Below, one piece after another: positions 58,617-64,000 of a stretch of 64,000 bases of DNA. Origin of the DNA: Sipunculus nudus (lineage: Eukaryota > Annelida > Sipuncula > Golfingiida > Sipunculidae); assembly GCA_026874595.1 (NCBI GenBank), contig CM049306.1, positions 11,553,019 to 11,617,018 on the forward strand. The letters run 5' to 3'. How positions within the stretch are numbered: position 1 is the stretch's first letter; each line of letters opens with the position of its first letter. The notes under the pieces are model-generated. The model worked only from the letters and a program-made list of their open reading frames with translations, did not search any database and had not been told where the DNA came from. A program made the translations under genes and the position numbers.

Positions 58617-61600
58617 CACAAAAATGATGATGACGTTCAGCATGAGGATGGGATATATACGTCTTTTTTCAATCTATTGTACGCCATTGGTTCCAACATG
58701 TTGAACTGAATTTTTGCAACCAAGTATGTGAGGAGATAATGTCAAAATGTACTGATCAGAATGACCAGCCTTCTGCCCCGGATGATTCTACCATATGTGG
58801 TGAAGAGGAACTAACACTTTTTTAATTGTTCTTGAAAACTGCAGATAGCGAGACATTTTCCCCTGCAAACTAATTTAGTCAATAATACAGAAACCCTTGA
58901 GAAGGAAACAAAACATGTGTGTCTTTTGCTTATGGACTCATTTAGCAAGATACAGTGGGTTAAGATAAATTTGTTTGAGAGACAATTTGTCACCTACCAG
59001 GCAGTCAATGAGGAATATGGAGCAAGTGCTCTCAACAGATGTAAATGGGAAATTTCACAATCTGTGTCAGTCGTTCATGTGAAATCGGAGGTAAAACTGT
59101 GAGGAGGATTTCTAGCAGGCAGAAAATATGCAGGTAATATCATCGATCAAGTTACTATTGAACTTGTTGACCAGAAACCCTGGTATCAGAAATATGCTGT
59201 GATACAAGTGACATTCAAGTTAATTGTGTTGCAGTGGTACTCTGTTTAGATGTGACCAGTGATAAGTGTGCACACCTTGGAATTCATATTTTCATTAAGC
59301 CTGCTAACAACTCTGCTGTTTCATGTCTTCAATACTGTTCAGTTTTGATCCAAACAGCAAAACGTCTTCACCACAACAATGATACATGTGAAATTGTTTT
59401 AGTTTAATCCGTCTATCATCTCAAATAAAAAAGGTTTGCTTAAGAGCCAAGTATTATTTTAAAAATTTAGCTGGCCAAGTTGTCTTGTTCACACATTTGG
59501 TGAGGATAATGACCTTTCAATTCTGAATAACAACTGTGAAAAAGGAAGGACATCTTATTGTCAAACATGCTTTTCTACCTGTGTTTCTGCAACTGATAAT
59601 CCACTGAGAGTGAGGGACTTCAATATAGAAAAAGAATGTATGCTTTATACACCCCTTCCTCCACAAATAGTTCTGGAGAAGATATTCATCAATAAGACCA
59701 GCGTGAAACGGTCAAAATTGATTCAATTGTTTCTTCCTACCAAGGTTTCTCAACTGTACTATCTTCTGGAGACTGGACTTAATATATGTACAACAAGAAT
59801 GACACAGGGTTCGTGCAGGAAATTAATACAGATGAACTCTTAATAAACCATCACAGCACTGCTTCCATTGATTAACGCTTTCTTAACTATATGTAGTATG
59901 TACATCTGCCGAGTTCGGTTCCGGTTTCGGGCTACGTGACAGGGGGTCTATACTCGAGTATCCTGGTGTCAACCAAGTTCGATGTACCACTCCTGCGGGC
60001 CCTGCTCACTGCAGGGTCATAACACCAAGGAACCCCCGAAAGGCGCACTCATTAATGAGTGAAGCACGACTGTTGGGCACAGTCTCCCCATTAAGCCCGC
60101 AGTGCGCTCACCATGGGTGGAGACCGACCGGCTCGGCTGAGATTTGAACTCACGATCTCCCGGCTTTGAGTCTGTGCTCTACCCTGAGCCACAGAAGCCG
60201 GGTGGCTATGAGTTGCTGAGTCAGTGAAGAGGTCTCTTCCTTTTGTTTTCCTTAATGAAGTACTGTCTATGCCAACTCATTTAAACAGTTATTAGAACAC
60301 TATTGTGCTGGTCCTTTCCTCACCAACCAAAAGGAGGAACTTTTCAGTATTCCTTACAAAGACAGCATGGTGAATTTTGTACTGGATACACAGAGGGAGA
60401 TTGACCATCGTGATGCATTGAAAGCTTTCAGACCTTGATCTTCTTTGAGTGCAATAATCCCAAGAATGTCTATTGTGGATCATTTGTCAGAAGTTCACAA
60501 ATTGAGAAAATCCTGTACATCGGAGATCCCTGATCCGAACAGTGGCACTGAAACCAATGATATTTTGACAGATGACAATGCTGCAAATAACTAGCTTGGA
60601 ATCTTCCTCAATGAAACTGATTTCAAACATGCAAACCCTTGTGCTGCTGTGATATTTAAACAAGCAATACTGTCAAAGACATCAGACGTTACTTCATGCA
60701 ATGATTATATCAAGGAAATTCAATATTTACCTGAGAGCATCCTTGATGACAAGACCTTAGATATTGGGAAATACCTGATCAAAAGTTTGCATCTAAGGAA
60801 AAGATGTTTGGCCTGAATGAAAATGATGGTTCGCACTAAGATTCTTTTTCTGGTTCATCAGTTTTACTTGCTAAGATAAAAAGAAAACAAAAAGGGGTGA
60901 CATTGAACATATACAGCAGTACAGTCGGATCATAAAATTTCAAACACAGAGCGAGAAGAGAGAGGTGACTCGCAAAAAAAAAATTAGGGAACTCAAAAGA
61001 CTTGAACGGTTAAGTTCTGAGAAAAACATATGCCAGGCTATTTTGAGACCAGACTATTCTAAATCTTCAGCAAAAAAATATATCAGCTCGCATGAAAAGG
61101 GCACTTGCTGTCATATTCCCACCAATCGATGGAACAGATCACAAAAACCTCCTAGTCAGATTAAGGCCACTTCCCTTTGTATTTTTTGGATACAGATGTG
61201 TTTCCGGCATCATATGCTGAGCAATCAATAATTTCTCTTGTTGAATTTGCAGGCTTCAAATGCAATGGCAAAGCATATATAGACTTGGTCAGCAGTAAAT
61301 TCGTTCAACCTTTGCAGTTGCAGTTTCCCAAAATTCGGCACGTTGTCATCTGTGAGGAAAAATTTAGCTTCACCCAGATGATTTCATTCAGGTCCATGTG
61401 AAAAAAGAGAAACTTCACAGAAACATTCTCTTGAACATTTCCAAGATAAAATGAAATACTTGACACAGAAAACTATCGGCAATCAGCCATCACTGAGTCA
61501 TCACAAAGTAAAATGATTATTCAGCACATATTTAGCCGCATATCCTGCAGATATCAAAGTCAACAAGGAATTAATACCTGATGTGGACTGTGAGCTTGTT

Positions 61601-62590
61601 AAATTTGTTGGCAATTGCCAAACCCGCCCATGTTGCTGCGAAAGATACTTTATCGCAGTGAGAGCTATTTAAAAGAAAGGGGAAAAACTTGTTAAACAAG
61701 AATATGTAACAAGAATACGCCAAAGACAGGTGAGGCAGAGATGGCACAGGCTGAATAGCTCCTGGAAATAGTACCAGAACTAAAGGAAGGTGATGCAGTG
61801 CTAAATATTGTAACATCTGGTGAAACAGAATCCATGCCAATCCACCTTGCAGCTGTGTCTCTACACTGGCCAAGGAATGAAGATGGTACTTTAGATACCA
61901 AGTCAGACTACTTCAAAAAGTCAACAAGAAGATGGATCTATATGATACAACATCTCTGATCGAGTGTCTGGGAAGCCAATATCCCAGAGAAAAGCTTATT
62001 GCATTAAAGATTGCCATAGCGGGAATGATTTTCTTCCACGGTATCATGGGTTCACCCATGAGAAACTGATGAAGTTGTTTCTACAGAATAAACAATATTT
62101 ACAGGAGCTGTTCTAAACTGAAGAAGACCCAATCGATCCAGATGTGTATGTTTATATGATAAGCACAATGTACTGTCCTCTGAAACTCGGACAGCTGAAT
62201 TTGTCAGATTTCGACAGCTGACCATATCAGGACCATGTTCCGGTGAGTTGCGCAATCCACAAACATGGTTACCACCAGTCTACCCTGGAAAAATTACAGG
62301 AATCATTCAAACCAAATTGAGTACAATATAACAGTCTGTCATCCAACTGCGGACCTGCAGATTTCATTCAGAATGGATGCTTGATTAAAGACGAGGAAGG
62401 TAATGATGAATATGACCTTGGGCATGTGAATGACCCGATGAAAGAACTCTTGTCAATTCGAGGGGAACTGCTTGCAAACAAAACTAAATTAACTAATAAA
62501 GATAAAGCTGGTCCAAGGAGAATGACAAATGTGGCCCTACGTGGGGTACAATGATTACCAGGGCCTAAAAAGAAGAGGCATAGCATTTCA
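58617..62590 (+). pseudogene. Heavily decayed coding fossil of unknown family
   Basis: Patches with coding-like composition follow each other on the plus strand over about 4 kb, in all three frames, with many breaks. Examples are VKINLFERQFVTYQAVN (about 58970), SIVDHLSEVHKLRKS (about 60470), ALAVIFPPIDGTDHKN (about 61110), MPIHLAAVSLHWPRN (about 61830) and MYCPLKLGQLNLSDF (about 62170). The last patches, with a nearby HEKLMKLF, recall uncharacterised, repeat-dispersed invertebrate proteins with a YCP-K motif; that link is from memory and weak. It could be an old mobile-element gene or a dead host gene. A SINE lies inside it. It is treated as a fossil, so no reading frame is reconstructed. 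Confidence 0.45.
59895..60205 (-). mobile_element. tRNA-derived SINE inside the fossil
   Basis: On the minus strand from 60205 the sequence reads as a tRNA-like head, CCCGGCTTCTGTGGCTCAGG then GTAGAGC (box A) and GAGTTCAAATCTC (box B). A body of about 230 bp follows. The anticodon arm is poor and there is an unrelated 3' body, so it is a SINE rather than a working tRNA gene. Its G+C is clearly above that of the surrounding fossil. Confidence 0.68.
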
Positions 62591-63280
62591 ACGCCAAAGT
62601 AAGTTTCTTTGTTCCTCGGTTTACATTATCCTCAAGTTCATCACTTGTGTTAATACTTCTTTTTCAAATAGAAATATTGAGGCTGGGACTTGTAGCATTC
62701 ACCTTACAGGTAAATTACAGTTCAATTAGAGGTTTGTAGCCAAAACAAAAAATAAACCCTGGCGGCTTAATGTTTTTGTTATGTCAATAAAATGTTACAG
62801 TCAAGCTTAATTTTTTGCACCCAAAATAATGTTCAGCATTCATACACTGTTACAAGGGTAACATTTCTGACAATATTTCTCGAGCTAATATGATTTTCAT
62901 CCCTGTTGCTGCTCGAGAGGTTGAAAATACGGGTGAGTGTAGCCAATCTGTCCACCTAATACCATGACCATAGAAGTGTACAATTTTGTTTTTTAAGTTC
63001 AGGAAACTTGAGTGGCAGATGCAAACTGGAAGAAGAACCAATGTCCAGAATGATTTGCTAGATGATAAACAGCCGTTTACTTGGCTGAGAGTTCTCCAAC
63101 CTTCAGACTCAACTTTATGTTGCTGTTCACATAGAACTTAATGGTCATGTTTGTACACCCGTAAACACACCTGATAGTGTAATTTGTATAAAGCCATGAC
63201 GTTTCATTTACATTGAACATTATTCATAAATGTTTAGTAAAAAAATTTAAATTTTATTCACAAGGAGACTTGTTTCATGT
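62591..63280. other. No gene seen
   Basis: A+T-rich sequence without a recognised exon, RNA or element. Confidence 0.4.
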
Positions 63281-63281
63281 A

Positions 63282-63420
63282 CAGCAGAACGCCTGCTAAC
63301 GGTCACGCCCCAATAACGGTCAATACGTCTATAACGGTCAGATTTTCCGGTCCAGAATTTTCGACCGTTATATTTCATAATCATTTTTTTGTCAGTTACG
63401 GTCACTCCTCTATTCCGTAT
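63282..63420. mobile_element. pogo/Tigger-like terminus
   Basis: CAGCAGAACGCCTGCTAACG then GTCACGCC...AACGGTCA repeats, the sort of end carried by pogo/Tigger elements. A partner end was not found; the Harbinger element starts immediately after it. Confidence 0.4.
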
Positions 63421-63422
63421 TA

Positions 63423-64000
63423 TGCCCTTCTCACACTGGAGTGAAATGACGCGCGCCTAGTGGCGTAAACTTCAACGCCTGTTATCTCACAGTTAGCGCC
63501 GTTTTTTACGCCATGCTAAGTAGTGATGGCGTTGGTTGGGGATTACTGGCGCTAATTTACGTGAGTCAACGTGGGTCAAAACCAAACGCATACCATATGA
63601 TGAAAGGCTATGACTCGCGCTTATAGGCGTTGGCAGGTGTTAATATCAGCATTCGTGATCGTCTGCGCGGGTTCAGGTCGGCGTCTTGCGCTTATACTAC
63701 ATAGTGTCTTTTTGGCTGTTTCCTATTGCTTGCGATGTCATCTGTTTTGCCTGTTGGGTGGGAGGAGTCCTTGGAAACGTTGGACGATGACACGTTGGAG
63801 GATTTAGCTATTTTGGTCATGCTGAGGTGCTTCAGGAAGCGTAAGGCGCGAGTCCAACGTCGTCCCAGGACCTGCTGGGTCAAGCCCTGGCTCACCCGTC
63901 GACATCAGCTTGGAGCATACAATGGCCTGATGGTAGAGCTAGCCGATGAATCAACGGAGGATTACATTGCCTTCCAAATTTTTTAGGCGTTGACCTGCGA
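63423..64000 (+). mobile_element. PIF/Harbinger DNA transposon, 5' part, cut by the window end
   Basis: TTA followed by TGCCCTTCTCACACTGGAG (63420-63441) looks like a Harbinger terminal repeat with its 3-bp target site. A leader rich in ggcgtt/gcgcc motifs runs to the transposase start at about 63735. Confidence 0.6.
63735..63986 (+). CDS. PIF/Harbinger (HARBI1-like) transposase, N-terminal fragment
   Basis: From the ATG at 63735 (MSSVLPVGWEESLETLDDDT...) it reads into RRPRTCWVKPWLTRRHQLGA then YNGLMVELADESTEDYIAFQ. The pattern W-V-[KR]-x-W-L-x-R-R...G-x-Y-x-x-L-M-x-E-L, followed by a short F-x-x-F helix, is the N-terminal block of Harbinger transposases before the DDE nuclease. The open frame stops at 63986. 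The next frame reads NFLGVDLR, the expected continuation (NFLRMDP in relatives), so one base seems to be missing in the T-rich run near 63975-63985. The DDE catalytic part would lie beyond the window. Assignment to the superfamily is from the motif only. Confidence 0.6.
   Translation: MSSVLPVGWEESLETLDDDTLEDLAILVMLRCFRKRKARVQRRPRTCWVKPWLTRRHQLGAYNGLMVELADESTEDYIAFQIF

Noticed and set aside
60130-60205. A tRNA gene on the minus strand
   Set aside because: Boxes A and B are good, but the sequence continues into a SINE body and the anticodon arm is poor.

Overview
The window is animal nuclear DNA. Genes have many short exons with GT-AG introns, introns reach 7-9 kb, and microsatellites, minisatellites, SINEs, a LINE and several DNA-transposon types are abundant. 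The repeat style points to a mollusc or other spiralian: elements with a hairpin head (AGCTCAGCTGACT..., GTATCCGCC...) and GTCCGTC-rich interiors, recalling bivalve 'pearl'/DINE-1-like elements. The species cannot be named from the sequence alone.

Two host genes lie tail to tail. On the plus strand, 6296-36770 holds the RAD18 E3 ubiquitin ligase (post-replication repair; ubiquitinates PCNA with RAD6). Thirteen exons carry the RING finger, a UBZ4 zinc finger, a SAP domain, the RAD6-binding region, a long low-complexity insert ending in an AT-hook-like stretch, and a basic C-terminus. The exon for the extreme N-terminus was not found and may lie upstream of the window. Exon 12 has a one-base frame discontinuity near a run of five A. 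On the minus strand, 55319-37682 holds a nine-exon gene whose splice phases all agree and whose coding length sums to 7830 nt (2609 aa). It encodes a C-terminal kelch beta-propeller after more than 2,200 residues of low-complexity, repeat-rich sequence: about 15 DSFKSLP-type units and four 35-residue ETASTYT units. I do not recognise an orthologue. The candidate poly(A) signals of the two genes are only about 85 bp apart.

Introns and flanks are full of mobile DNA. 597-2043 is a MULE-like TIR element with a perfect 9-bp target duplication. 7368-8214 is a hAT-like element with a perfect 8-bp duplication. 8541-8730 is a tRNA-derived SINE. 9030-13600 is a minus-strand LINE relic split by a hairpin-headed element (10509-13262). 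RAD18 introns 6 and 7 hold Russian-doll nests of such elements. Kelch intron 1 holds another (48947-52025) and a TGACCTTG/CAAGGTCA tandem element. Three of these hairpin-headed families share an architecture resembling non-autonomous Helentrons, and they share the palindrome GGTGGCGCCACC.

From 55.4 to 64 kb there is no intact host gene. This part holds pogo/Tigger-like terminal repeats, long AT microsatellites, a perfect-stem hairpin, a heavily decayed coding fossil of unknown family (58617-62590) with a SINE inside it, and the start of a PIF/Harbinger transposon running off the window end.
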